This document shows positions 1 to 7,807 of a stretch of DNA of 53,098 nt, one piece after another. The first letter of the stretch is position 1. The number at the start of each line of letters is the position of its first letter. The DNA lies in IMG/VR virus record IMGVR_UViG_3300030090_000465, positions 1 to 53,098 of that record; one strand, given 5' to 3'. The stretch comes from a virus. Made by a program: the position numbers and the translations under genes. The notes beneath the pieces are model-generated. The model did no database searches, was not told where the DNA came from, and was given only the letters and a program-made list of their open reading frames with translations.

Positions 1-379
1 ATCTCCAACAGCCGTAGGATTAAAGTTAGTACCATCTGCTATTAGTAAATGTCCAGATGTATTAGTACCCATCGTAAGATCATCACCACTAATAGTAAGA
101 TCACCAGAAAGAGTAAGATTTCTTATACCTGTATAATCTTTATTAGAATCTAATACAACTGCTTTAGAAGCTATAGCTGTACCTACTGCGGTACTACCTA
201 AATCTAAATAATTTAATTCTCCTACAACTGCGGTAACACCATCTAAAGTATTAAGTTCTGCTGCTGTACTCGTTACTCCATCAAGAATATTAAGTTCTGC
301 TGCGGTGCTTGTAACACCATCAAGTATGTTAAGTTCTGCTGTGGTAGCTGTTACACCATCAAGAAGATTTAATTCTGCT
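1..379. repeat. Left copy of imperfect terminal direct repeat
   Basis: Bases 1-379 align without gaps to 52720-53098, the last 379 bases of the window. I count 15 mismatches. Fourteen lie at third codon positions of the leftward fibre frame; the exception (position 111 versus 52830) changes Leu to Ile. The last 93 bases are identical. The ends therefore overlap as in a circular or terminally redundant genome, but the two copies are real sequence variants and not copies with random errors. The fibre reading frame is preserved across the join. Confidence 0.9.
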
Positions 380-1194
380 GTAGTACTAGTTACACCATCT
401 AAAATGTTTAGCTCGGCTGTGCTTGAAGTAACTCCATCAAGTATATTTAATTCTGATGCTGTAGATGTTACTCCATCAAGGATATTAAGTTCTGCCGTAG
501 TTGCAGTAACTCCATCCATTATGTTAAGTTCTGAAGCTGTAGCAGTTACTCCATCTAGTATATTTATTTCTGCTGCTGTTGCACTAATAGCTGTGCCATT
601 AAAATTTATAGCATCTAAATACGCTGTACCATCAATATATAAATCACGCCATTCTTGACTAGAAGAACCTAAATCATAAGCACTATCTGTATTAGGAATA
701 ATATTACTGTTTACATCTGCACCAAATACAACATTGTCATCTGCTGCATCTCCTAAAGTAAGAGTACCTCCATTAAAAGTTGTAGTGCCTGTTACCGTAA
801 GATTCCCACCAACAGATACATTACCTGTAGTTGTAATACTATCTATATAAGCATCTTTAAAATATTTACTTGATGTTCCTAAATCTAAGTCACTATCAGC
901 ATTGGGTACTAACGCTCCATCTTGTAATACCATTTGTTTTGCAGCAGCACTAGAAACTTCTACATAGAACTCCCAAGTATTACTAGTAGTAAGAATTTTA
1001 TTTAAAAAATCTTGATCACCAATAGTATGTATATTGCCGCCTTCCCCGGCAGTACCATCGTGTTGATGACCTGTAGTACTACTAGAAGCATATGAAAAAG
1101 CAGTTAGTAGTCTATTAAATTCATCATTAAATAAAGCGGCAGTTATAGTATCTCCATCTGCCATTGAGCTTTGTCTTACATAACTTGTACCCAT
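1..1194 (-). CDS. Tail fibre protein, N-terminal part (runs off left edge)
   Basis: Starts at ATG 1194 behind the Shine-Dalgarno TAGGAG and is open to position 1 (398 codons seen). The N-terminal ~120 residues lack repeats and may attach to the tail (inference). The middle has the phage fibre pattern 'DSDLDLGTSSKYFKDAYID...SITTTGNVSVGG', followed by about ten tandem 11-residue units of the type AELNILDGVTA. Such units are typical of marine phage fibre shafts. If the window ends are joined, the same frame continues at 52719 and stops at 50386, giving about 1175 residues. It directly follows the tail tube gene at 1197-2807 in the late arm. Receptor binding is inferred from family and position only. 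Confidence 0.85.
   Translation of the reverse strand, partial: MGTSYVRQSSMADGDTITAALFNDEFNRLLTAFSYASSSTTGHQHDGTAGEGGNIHTIGDQDFLNKILTTSNTWEFYVEVSSAAAKQMVLQDGALVPNADSDLDLGTSSKYFKDAYIDSITTTGNVSVGGNLTVTGTTTFNGGTLTLGDAADDNVVFGADVNSNIIPNTDSAYDLGSSSQEWRDLYIDGTAYLDAINFNGTAISATAAEINILDGVTATASELNIMDGVTATTAELNILDGVTSTASELNILDGVTSSTAELNILDGVTSTTAELNLLDGVTATTAELNILDGVTSTAAELNILDGVTSTAAELNTLDGVTAVVGELNYLDLGSTAVGTAIASKAVVLDSNKDYTGIRNLTLSGDLTISGDDLTMGTNTSGHLLIADGTNFNPTAVGD
215..590 (-). repeat. 33-bp tandem repeats in fibre gene
   Basis: About ten degenerate 33-base units encode the 11-residue motif [ST]xAELNILDGVT on the leftward strand. The units differ mainly at third positions. The same unit recurs in blocks near 49430-49590 and 52075-52260, and again at the right edge of the window. 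Length change by slippage or recombination between blocks is an inference. Confidence 0.85.
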
Positions 1195-1196
1195 TA

Positions 1197-2807
1197 TTAT
1201 CTCCTACCGGAAGGTCTATAGTCTACATAGAAACCATTTATTGAATAAGGTGCATTAGTATCCTGACTAAATATTTTAAAGGCTATATTGTGTCCACTTC
1301 CTTGTACTGCCTGTCTTGCCATAGGGTCTTGAGAAGCTCCGAATACTGCTGTATTAAAAGTTGAATCTCCAAATACTGCCGGAGTTGGTATTGAATCTAG
1401 TGTATAGTTTGGAGGCTGTGGTCTATTAGTATCATCAAAATCATATGTTATCTTTAATGTAGGCTGTACTGTTCCTTCAGGTGTAAAAGATATTTTTGTG
1501 TAGTGTAATGTTTTTAATGTTCCTGCATCTCCAAAATCTAAATTAGGTGTTTTATATCTTGCATCTATATTTGTTTCTGTTCCTGCCGGATTAAAAGAAT
1601 TTCCTGTATTATGATTATAAACATAGCCATCTTTATCACCATGATATATTTGTTCTACACTATTATTATCAAAACCTGATGTAAATCCATGAGCTTGTAT
1701 TCCTATTGTTTCAGACCACTCAAAACCTTGTGGTGTTATGGTTCCTATAATTCCTTTTGCTGTATCTGTAGAAGCTGCACCTGAACTATAAAATAATCTA
1801 TATTGAGACTTACTTCTTAATACTGCACTAGATATAACTAAAGAACCTATGTTAGAAGCTAAAGAAGCAACAATAGATTGTATTTGTCTTGATACTGAAC
1901 TTAACTCTACGTCACCAATACGAGCCGTACCTGCAACTAAACGAAATCCATCAGGGCTTAAAAATATAAGATCACCACCAATCTCTTGAATACTATTACC
2001 ATCTAAACAACCTACGTTTTTAGTTATAGGTGTAATAGCTATAGAATTTGAATCATTTATATTTACTAATTTATAAATACTGTTTTTACAAAATATAATT
2101 AAATCGCCACGGAAACTTTTTAGTCCTACTACTTGATCATCTAATACAATACTTCCAGAACCCGTTGAAGTAAAATCATTTATATCACTTGTGCCACTAT
2201 AGAATATAGTATTAGGTGCTGTAGCTGCTCCTGCAACTACTAAGTGTTTGTCGTGTATAGTACAAAACTTTGGATAGTGTGTACCACTTACTGTAATTTC
2301 TTCATAGAAAAAAGTTCTATCTGATAAGCTATCACCTGTACCTGTCATTTTAAATAAAGCAGGTTTTACGCCAGAACCTTTATCAGTTATTACTACTTCA
2401 CCATAAGTAGTATTTCCTTCAAATAATGTAAAGTTTGCATACGATTGACTTGTTCTAGTTGCTGTGCTTCTTCCTGTAAATGTAGAGTAATTATCTCCTG
2501 ATCCACTTACACTAGAACGATTTATTTGTACCCAACTTGTACCGTCTAAAGTAAAATAAAGATTAGTACCTGATGCTGCAATAACACCATCGGCATAAAC
2601 AAAAAGTCCTAATATTGGATTAGAACTATTAGGTCTTGCTGCACTACTGCCACCATAAAGTGTATAACCATTTATTCTTCTGTAACCACCATCAGGGTCA
2701 ACTTCAAAGTTTTGTAACTCTGTAGCAAATCCCGGTTGCTGTAACATTTGAAACTGGTTAAGATTAGTGTTTAGACCGCCTTGACATGATAAACCAAATG
2801 CTTGCAT
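1197..2807 (-). CDS. Tail tubular protein B-like (nozzle/beta-propeller) protein
   Basis: A 536-residue protein with no signal peptide. It is rich in short beta-type repeats (for example YRLFYSSG, KDGYVYNHNTG, LVVAGAATAPNTIFYSG), suggesting a beta-propeller as in the gp12-type nozzle of short-tailed phages. The N-terminus (QGGLNTNLNQFQMLQQPG...EVDPDGGYRRINGY) is a familiar pattern for marine podovirus tail proteins. It lies between the gp11-like gene (stop-to-start gap 2 bases) and the first fibre gene, the usual gp11-gp12-fibre order. Assignment rests on position and style and not on a conserved catalytic motif. Confidence 0.65.
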   Translation of the reverse strand: MQAFGLSCQGGLNTNLNQFQMLQQPGFATELQNFEVDPDGGYRRINGYTLYGGSSAARPNSSNPILGLFVYADGVIAASGTNLYFTLDGTSWVQINRSSVSGSGDNYSTFTGRSTATRTSQSYANFTLFEGNTTYGEVVITDKGSGVKPALFKMTGTGDSLSDRTFFYEEITVSGTHYPKFCTIHDKHLVVAGAATAPNTIFYSGTSDINDFTSTGSGSIVLDDQVVGLKSFRGDLIIFCKNSIYKLVNINDSNSIAITPITKNVGCLDGNSIQEIGGDLIFLSPDGFRLVAGTARIGDVELSSVSRQIQSIVASLASNIGSLVISSAVLRSKSQYRLFYSSGAASTDTAKGIIGTITPQGFEWSETIGIQAHGFTSGFDNNSVEQIYHGDKDGYVYNHNTGNSFNPAGTETNIDARYKTPNLDFGDAGTLKTLHYTKISFTPEGTVQPTLKITYDFDDTNRPQPPNYTLDSIPTPAVFGDSTFNTAVFGASQDPMARQAVQGSGHNIAFKIFSQDTNAPYSINGFYVDYRPSGRR

Positions 2808-2809
2808 AG

Positions 2810-3580
2810 TTAATCAAACCTAACTCTGTCATCAGACATAAATGTTGGAACAGTCCCTATTAAGTTTTCCCTCATGCTTTTTAATCCCTTTCTATAATCT
2901 TCTAAGGCAAAAGCAGCCATTTGAGGGTTGTCTTTAAATTGATGTGTGTAATATCTAGCTTTAGATAATATCACTGTTTTATACAAATCAGGAAAAACTA
3001 TAGCATCGCTATGTGCAGATAGTTGTGTAGGAAGGTCGTAAGCAAAAAACCAAACCTTATAAACTTTATCGGGTATAGGACTTAATCCAAACTTTCTAGA
3101 ATCTGGACTTCTAATAACAAGATTAGGTTCTCCTCCTACTGCTTGATCAGCATCATCAGCATTTTCTCTAGCCCTTCTAAAGTCTTTCCATTTTTCTATA
3201 GTTACAAATCTTAAATTTTTAGAAACGTAAGGAGCTGATTCGCCACTTACACTTACTGTAGTTAAATAAAAATTATCCCAATCTATAGAGCCGTAGTCAT
3301 TTATTATAGATGAACTCGCAGCTTTTAATTCATACCACCTTGTACCTGCTACAGTATCTACTGATACATTGCCATACATAGGATCGGTAGCACCGCTTTC
3401 ACCTGTAGCTAAAAAAGGCCACTGAGGTTCTTCATTAACTATATCTAAGTATGATCTATTAATACAATCTTTAGCGTGTGCTTGAATACCTACAGCACTA
3501 GAAAAAGTTGAGGAAGTTAATACTACTTCATTTAACTCCCTTAATAGTTCATTTGTTAATTCTAAAAATGTAGTAGCCAT
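2810..3580 (-). CDS. Tail tubular protein A-like (head-tail adaptor)
   Basis: A 256-residue protein whose N-terminus (TFLELTNELLRELNEVVLTSS) and 'INRSYLDIVNEEPQWPFL' region resemble gp11-type tail tubular proteins of short-tailed phages. That family forms the ring between portal and nozzle. Its place, after capsid and before the nozzle-like gene, fits. Acidic overall, no membrane segment. The call is a family impression supported by gene order. Confidence 0.65.
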   Translation of the reverse strand: MATTFLELTNELLRELNEVVLTSSTFSSAVGIQAHAKDCINRSYLDIVNEEPQWPFLATGESGATDPMYGNVSVDTVAGTRWYELKAASSSIINDYGSIDWDNFYLTTVSVSGESAPYVSKNLRFVTIEKWKDFRRARENADDADQAVGGEPNLVIRSPDSRKFGLSPIPDKVYKVWFFAYDLPTQLSAHSDAIVFPDLYKTVILSKARYYTHQFKDNPQMAAFALEDYRKGLKSMRENLIGTVPTFMSDDRVRFD

Positions 3581-3582
3581 AA

Positions 3583-3753
3583 TTATTTTTCAAGCTCTTT
3601 ATGATTTACGGGATTATTAGGATTTCTAAAAACACGATCATAATTATCATCATATTTCTTTTTATCTTCAGCTTTCATATAGGCAGCACGAATTTTAACT
3701 TTATTATTAACATTAAACCGTACTGGATTTTTTTCACTTCCTATTTGTGGCAT
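3583..3753 (-). CDS. Small charged hypothetical protein, 56 aa
   Basis: ATG 3753 to TAA 3583, preceded by AAGGAAATATAGT. The product begins MPQIGSEKNPVRFNVNN and ends NPVNHKELEK; it is hydrophilic and charged with no recognised domain. It starts 11 bases after the stop of the PqqA-like gene and ends 2 bases before the gp11-like start, so it shares the late transcript. Function not recognised. Confidence 0.7.
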   Translation of the reverse strand: MPQIGSEKNPVRFNVNNKVKIRAAYMKAEDKKKYDDNYDRVFRNPNNPVNHKELEK

Positions 3754-3764
3754 ACTATATTTCC

Positions 3765-3836
3765 TTACCTATTGCTGTAATACATTGTGATTTCAAAACC
3801 AAGTCTAACATTTTCATAAGTAGGTTTAGTCCACAT
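3765..3836 (-). CDS. pqqA: PqqA-like PQQ precursor peptide, 23 aa
   Basis: ATG 3836 to TAA 3765, with a strong Shine-Dalgarno GGAGGT 8 bases upstream. The product starts [13 protein letters not shown] and ends [10 protein letters not shown]. PqqA is the ribosomal precursor of pyrroloquinoline quinone; its Glu and Tyr in an E-x3-Y motif are cross-linked by the radical SAM enzyme PqqE with the chaperone PqqD. Here the motif is E15-ITM-Y19, the same positions and the same 23-residue length as I recall for Klebsiella PqqA, with Trp2, Pro5, Arg11, Gly13 and the C-terminal SNR also shared. No pqqB-F gene is in the window, so any PQQ synthesis would use host enzymes. It is the first gene after the terminator that follows the capsid gene. 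A structural role for such a short peptide cannot be excluded. Confidence 0.8.
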   Translation of the reverse strand: MWTKPTYENVRLGFEITMYYSNR

Positions 3837-3854
3837 AATAATTACCTCCAATAA

Positions 3855-3884
3855 AATTAAAGGGGGCATATTTCAGCCCCCCGT
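3855..3884 (-). terminator. Rho-independent terminator after capsid gene
   Basis: On the leftward strand GGGGGC (3881-3876) pairs with GCCCCC (3867-3862) around an 8-base loop, followed by TTTTAATTTTA. It lies 6 bases past the capsid stop and just before the PqqA-like gene. It would cap very high capsid transcription and let a fraction read through into the tail genes. Confidence 0.85.
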
Positions 3885-3889
3885 AATAT

Positions 3890-4879
3890 TTAGTCAATGC
3901 CGTAGAACGCAGAAACCAATGCTTCTGGACGTAGTACTTTAGCTCCATATACATGAAGACCTCGTACTATATCACCAAAGCTATCAGGATCACGAATTAC
4001 TTCAGTACTAGTAATAGTCTGAGCAGTTGCCGTGGATGACATATGACCTGCAATACACTTACCTGCTGCATTAGAGGTAGAAGCAATATTGTTAGTCTTG
4101 TACATATCAAATCCACGCAACTTACCAGTTGATACTAGTCCGTTACGGATTGAACCTTGACCTGCGTTGTAATCAACAGACAGAAGTTTAGAACTGCTTT
4201 GTACAAGCTGCTCATAAAACTCTGGGTTTGCTGCGAACCAACGACCTTCTTCTGGAACATTTTGCTCATCAAGAAGACGAGCCATGTGTGAAAGAACGTC
4301 AATAGGATCATGCTCACCAGAAGCAAAACCTATGTCTAGATTACCAGTACCATCAAAAGTACCTGCTGCTAGATCAGTTGCGTTGTCAGAACCTAAAATG
4401 TGATTAGGGCTAGAAGATGATACACCTGCAAACATTACTGCAAGCACACCTGCATCAAACGCATCTTTGATTGAATAAGCTGCTGAAGATGCAGCAACGT
4501 CACGAAAGTTAACGTGTGACATATTAGTTTCAATGTCATCTACGATAAACTTAAATGCGTTTGCTGTATCAACAACCAAGTTAATTTCTTGGTCTGTCAA
4601 CTTAGTCGCAGTTACGTCTTGTCCCCTTTCATACTGATAAACAGTAATTTCAGGTTCTTTGATAATTCTTACAGAATCACCATATGCCGCAATCTCTCCT
4701 GCATAATCTGTATTAGTAATTGCTTCTACTACAGATGATTTTCTAAAAAAGTTTAAAACAGTTTTAGAATAAATTGCAGGTAAGAAATACGAGTTTGTTT
4801 GACCCGATACGGAATTTGCAAAGTTTGCGTTAGTATCCGTAGACGGTTCAAAATATTGGTCAGATTGATTATAAGCCAT
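3890..4879 (-). CDS. Major capsid protein
   Basis: A 329-residue protein located directly after the scaffold-like gene and followed by a strong terminator, the classic position of the major coat protein. The sequence has the style of T7-like/marine podovirus coats: N-terminal 'SYFLPAIYSKTVLNFFRKSSVVEAI', 'GDSVRIIKEPEITVYQYERGQDV', and C-terminal 'VIRDPDSFGDIVRGLHVYGAKVLRPEAL'. These fit an HK97-fold coat with N-arm, P-domain and the usual final strand. Start at ATG 4879 follows GAGGATATTACA. Confidence 0.85.
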   Translation of the reverse strand: MAYNQSDQYFEPSTDTNANFANSVSGQTNSYFLPAIYSKTVLNFFRKSSVVEAITNTDYAGEIAAYGDSVRIIKEPEITVYQYERGQDVTATKLTDQEINLVVDTANAFKFIVDDIETNMSHVNFRDVAASSAAYSIKDAFDAGVLAVMFAGVSSSSPNHILGSDNATDLAAGTFDGTGNLDIGFASGEHDPIDVLSHMARLLDEQNVPEEGRWFAANPEFYEQLVQSSSKLLSVDYNAGQGSIRNGLVSTGKLRGFDMYKTNNIASTSNAAGKCIAGHMSSTATAQTITSTEVIRDPDSFGDIVRGLHVYGAKVLRPEALVSAFYGID

Positions 4880-4899
4880 TGTAATATCCTCTCAAAAAC

Positions 4900-5754
4900 T
4901 TATTTAGCTATTCTGCCTTCTGCCAATGCTTGTTTGATTTCATCTTCATGCTTATCAAACTGGTCAATAGACATATTAGCAATTTCTCTTTCTGTCCAAA
5001 CTTTAGGAGCTTTCGCATCCACCGCAGTAGTTTTTGTAGACACCATATCGGCAGCAGACCTATTCTCCTCTTGCTTGGACTGCCTCTTTTGTGGTGGCTG
5101 ATTTATTCCCTTTTCCATTTTGTAAAGGTCAATAGCACGACTAGCTAAAGTAGCATCACTATTGTTAGCATAAATCCATTTTTGTATATCGTCAGGTTGT
5201 TCTTTAGCCCATTCGTGAAAAGCATCATCACCCCGTATATCTTCAAAATCTGGATGACGTTCCCTAAGAACTGTTTCAGCTTCTCGTTTCATAATGTCAG
5301 CTTCCCGTTCTTGCAAAGCTGTAAGTTGCTGTCTTAATTCTTCGGTTTGATTTTCACTTTGTAAATGAGCTACAGTTTCAACTGTCTCATACAAGTCTGG
5401 ATTTTTTGCTTTGAACTCCTCTAGTTCTTCTAAAGTTTTAGGAGCCTGATACTTAGGTGCTTTTTCAGCAGCCTCCGCAAGAAGCTCTTGTTCCTTTTGT
5501 TTGAACTCAGCAATTCTATTGTCGTAATGTTTCTTTAGGTCATCATACCTTTTCTTATAATTTACATCCTTAGAATTTTTAGCAGGGGGCGTTTCTGATT
5601 CCTCAGAAGGCGTAGCCTGTTCTTCTTTAGGTCGTGCATAGAATAATCCATCGGCATCACCCATTGATGGTTTATCAGGAGTGTGCCAATCTTTCTTTGC
5701 ATTATAAGGGTTAGGTGTTTTTTCCTCCACAGGATTAGTTTGTGCTTCAGCCAT
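4900..5754 (-). CDS. Capsid assembly scaffolding protein
   Basis: A 284-residue, strongly charged protein with a long predicted coiled coil (roughly residues 65-150, rich in E, K, Q and A: EFKQKEQELLAEAAEK, LRQQLTALQEREADIM). N- and C-termini are Pro/Lys rich. It immediately precedes the coat gene, as scaffolds do. No catalytic motif. Confidence 0.75.
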   Translation of the reverse strand: MAEAQTNPVEEKTPNPYNAKKDWHTPDKPSMGDADGLFYARPKEEQATPSEESETPPAKNSKDVNYKKRYDDLKKHYDNRIAEFKQKEQELLAEAAEKAPKYQAPKTLEELEEFKAKNPDLYETVETVAHLQSENQTEELRQQLTALQEREADIMKREAETVLRERHPDFEDIRGDDAFHEWAKEQPDDIQKWIYANNSDATLASRAIDLYKMEKGINQPPQKRQSKQEENRSAADMVSTKTTAVDAKAPKVWTEREIANMSIDQFDKHEDEIKQALAEGRIAK

Positions 5755-5784
5755 AATACTTCCTCCACGGGGCTTGTAAGTTTT

Positions 5785-5839
5785 AAAAGGTAGCCATTAC
5801 AATAAATTATTTGTACGGATAATTTATAATGGTGCTTTT
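5785..5839 (-). other. Long imperfect hairpin in late intergenic gap
   Basis: In the 100-base gap between the scaffold gene and the upstream 390-aa gene, ATAAATTAT (5802-5810) pairs with ATAATTTAT (5819-5827) around TTGTACGG. The flanks CCATTA/TAATGG and AAAAG/CTTTT extend the pairing. The phrase AAGGTAGCC[AG]TTA occurs twice (about 5788 and 5845). It could be an RNA processing site or weak terminator ahead of scaffold and capsid. Confidence 0.5.
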
Positions 5840-5854
5840 ACTTCAAGGTAGCCG

Positions 5855-7027
5855 TTATCGTTGTCTAACATTTAGGCTAGGCATTTGATTAGAAGACATC
5901 ATTACTTTATTCATGTCATCTTCTAAATCAGTTTCCTCGCCCTTCTTCATTAAACCACCATCATAAGCACGTTCAGCTTCATCCATCATACGTTGAAGTC
6001 TGTCTGCACCTATTTGATCAGTGGCCTTTCTAGTCATCACAAATTCACCGTCAGATAATCTAGCGGGTATTGAATCTGAGACTCCCGTTCCCGGCCCTGT
6101 AACTTCTCCAGAGCCAGTAAACTCAGAAGCCGTTCCTACAACTTTGTCAAATATCATACTCAGTTGAGGATCGCCTTCTAAAGCGTTCATTAAATATGTT
6201 TGTTCTTCAGGTTGTAAAGCTTCGTTTACTACATAATCAATAAACTGATCTTCCATTTGTTGATCTGGAAGTTGTGAAGCTTCTACTGCTGCCATTTGTT
6301 CTGGTGGTATATTAGGGTAAGTATCTACTGGAACTTCACCACCCTCTTGAAATACATCACGGCCTTTAAGAATATCAGCCTGTGTTACTTTTCCATCACC
6401 TGTTAAGTCTGGAAACTTACCGCCTTCTGCAAAATTTCCACGAACTTCTCTAGGTCTAAGAGTAGATTGTATATCTGGAAGCTCTCCACTAAATATAGCT
6501 TTATCTTCATCTGAAAGACTATTCATAAATTTACGAGCATCTGAAGGACTAAGAGAATTAGTATATTCAAATATTTCTTCCATATCATTAAATAATTCTA
6601 AATTTTTAGCTGCATCTTCTGGATTCATTCCTTTTATTCTTTCTGCCATATTATCTAATGGATCATCTGCTAACCCCATATTAGCTCTTATTTTTTGTGG
6701 AAGAAAATCCATAACTTCTTTAAAATCTTCATCTGAAAGATCATCTAAAGCTCTAGGGTCTGACTCAGCTATTTCTGTTAATTGCCTTAAATTTTGTTCT
6801 TGATCTACCATTCGACCTTTAACATCTTTTGTTTGTTTACCTATAATTTTTTCTACAAGATCAACAACTAGTCGGCCTTTATTATAAGTTTCTCTTTCAG
6901 GAGGAACCATCATACCGCCATCCATTTTCTTTTCTTTAACTGCTACAGTTATAGCAACATCAGGAGCAGCTAGTAAGGCTTCTTTTCTTTTTCTACGTTG
7001 TCTATTTCTTTTAGATTTACTAGCCAT
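5855..7027 (-). CDS. Virion-associated protein with EF-hand-like loop, 390 aa
   Basis: Function not recognised. The N-terminus is very basic (KSKRNRQRRKRK), the middle acidic and helical. Residues 207-218 (DLTGDGKVTQAD) match a canonical calcium-binding EF-hand/dockerin loop with D1, T3, D5, T9 and D12. The C-terminal part (PARLSDGEFVMTRKATDQIGADRLQRMMDEAER) is a pattern I associate with marine phage structural proteins. It also carries two 'F-x-EGG-[KE]' motifs at 200-204 and 226-231 shared in style with other virion proteins here. Located between small basic genes and the scaffold gene. Confidence 0.65.
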   Translation of the reverse strand: MASKSKRNRQRRKRKEALLAAPDVAITVAVKEKKMDGGMMVPPERETYNKGRLVVDLVEKIIGKQTKDVKGRMVDQEQNLRQLTEIAESDPRALDDLSDEDFKEVMDFLPQKIRANMGLADDPLDNMAERIKGMNPEDAAKNLELFNDMEEIFEYTNSLSPSDARKFMNSLSDEDKAIFSGELPDIQSTLRPREVRGNFAEGGKFPDLTGDGKVTQADILKGRDVFQEGGEVPVDTYPNIPPEQMAAVEASQLPDQQMEDQFIDYVVNEALQPEEQTYLMNALEGDPQLSMIFDKVVGTASEFTGSGEVTGPGTGVSDSIPARLSDGEFVMTRKATDQIGADRLQRMMDEAERAYDGGLMKKGEETDLEDDMNKVMMSSNQMPSLNVRQR

Positions 7028-7177
7028 TTACTTTCCCCTATGAACTTTTTGTACATCAAAATTTGCATTTAACGTAGCACCTTTATGTGGCTTAAACTTA
7101 CCAGTGTGTTTCATAAGTTTATAGCCACCATTTTTTTGTTTCATCCAATGGTATCCTGCGGGAGCTTTAACTTTCAT
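7028..7177 (-). CDS. Small basic protein, 49 aa
   Basis: ATG 7177 to TAA 7028; its start overlaps the end of the next gene upstream (7174-7395), and its stop abuts the ATG of the 390-aa gene. The product is Lys/Gly/His rich (MKVKAPAGYHWMKQKNGGYK...) with no domain recognised. It is one of a run of tiny basic proteins beside the portal gene, probably virion components or DNA-associated; that role is inferred. Confidence 0.7.
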   Translation of the reverse strand: MKVKAPAGYHWMKQKNGGYKLMKHTGKFKPHKGATLNANFDVQKVHRGK

Positions 7178-7395
7178 TGTTTGGTCATGTCCTGTATTTG
7201 TAGTAAGTCGTTTACAATTTTTAATTTTTCTTCTGCTGCTGCTACTTGTTCTATTAGTTTATCTACTTCACCAACTAAGTCTGGATGTTCAGGTACACCT
7301 ACAGAACCAGATAAATAATTTTCTATATTAACAGCAAGTACTTCTAACTCTGCTGAGTATTTAGAAGCTAAAGCACTAAGTATTAAATCTCTCAC
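7174..7395 (-). CDS. Small acidic helical protein, 73 aa
   Basis: Mostly helical, with heptad-like spacing of Leu/Ile (EVDKLIEQVAAAEEKLKIVNDLLQ), suggesting a short coiled coil. It overlaps both neighbours by 4 bases, so is translationally coupled. Function not recognised. Confidence 0.7.
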   Translation of the reverse strand: MRDLILSALASKYSAELEVLAVNIENYLSGSVGVPEHPDLVGEVDKLIEQVAAAEEKLKIVNDLLQIQDMTKQ

Positions 7396-7637
7396 TTTCT
7401 TCTATACTTCCTTGTTTTCTTTGCAATACGTTTAGGTTGTTTTGAGTGTTGCTTTCCTTTTGCAGTATCTTCTCTTTTCTTTCTTGTTGTAGCAGCGTAC
7501 TCTTTAGCAGATAAAGACTTTATAGCTTTTTCTGGTAAATATCTTTCACCTGTTTTAGCACTAGGTTTTCCAGATTTAGTACGCCACTTTTGTTTAGTCC
7601 AAGATTTAAGACTTTTTTGTGATTTCTTTAATGCCAT
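7392..7637 (-). CDS. Small highly basic protein, 81 aa
   Basis: Lys/Arg-rich throughout (KSLKSWTKQKWRTKSGKPS, and C-terminal KKTRKYRRK). I recognise the pattern as a small conserved protein of marine phages, without known function. DNA or capsid-interior binding is inferred from charge. Overlaps the next gene by 4 bases. Confidence 0.75.
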   Translation of the reverse strand: MALKKSQKSLKSWTKQKWRTKSGKPSAKTGERYLPEKAIKSLSAKEYAATTRKKREDTAKGKQHSKQPKRIAKKTRKYRRK

Positions 7638-7639
7638 AA

Positions 7640-7795
7640 TTAATTAGGTTTAGCAACCTCACCACCCATTGAGTACTTCATTTTGCCACCACCCATCATT
7701 TTCTTTTTATGCATACCACCCATCATCATACCTTTTTTCTTTTTATTCATACCACCCATCATTTTCTTTTTTCTATCACCATAATGCTTTGGCAT
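7640..7795 (-). CDS. Met/Gly/Lys-repeat peptide, 51 aa
   Basis: ATG 7795 to TAA 7640 behind GGAGGACTTAATT. Twelve of 51 residues are Met, in a near-periodic pattern KKKMMGG-M-NKKKKGMMMGGMHKKK, ending YSMGGEVAKPN. Met clusters can bind Cu(I) or other soft metals, but here Lys alternates with them, so nucleic-acid binding or simple repeat expansion are also possible. The final MGGEV resembles GG motifs in several virion proteins of this phage. No known family recognised. Confidence 0.7.
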   Translation of the reverse strand: MPKHYGDRKKKMMGGMNKKKKGMMMGGMHKKKMMGGGKMKYSMGGEVAKPN

Positions 7796-7807
7796 AATTA
7801 AGTCCTC

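Noticed and set aside
305-658. Open frame of 117 codons on the + strand
   Set aside because: It is the antisense of the fibre repeats; repeat periodicity of 33 bases keeps several frames open.
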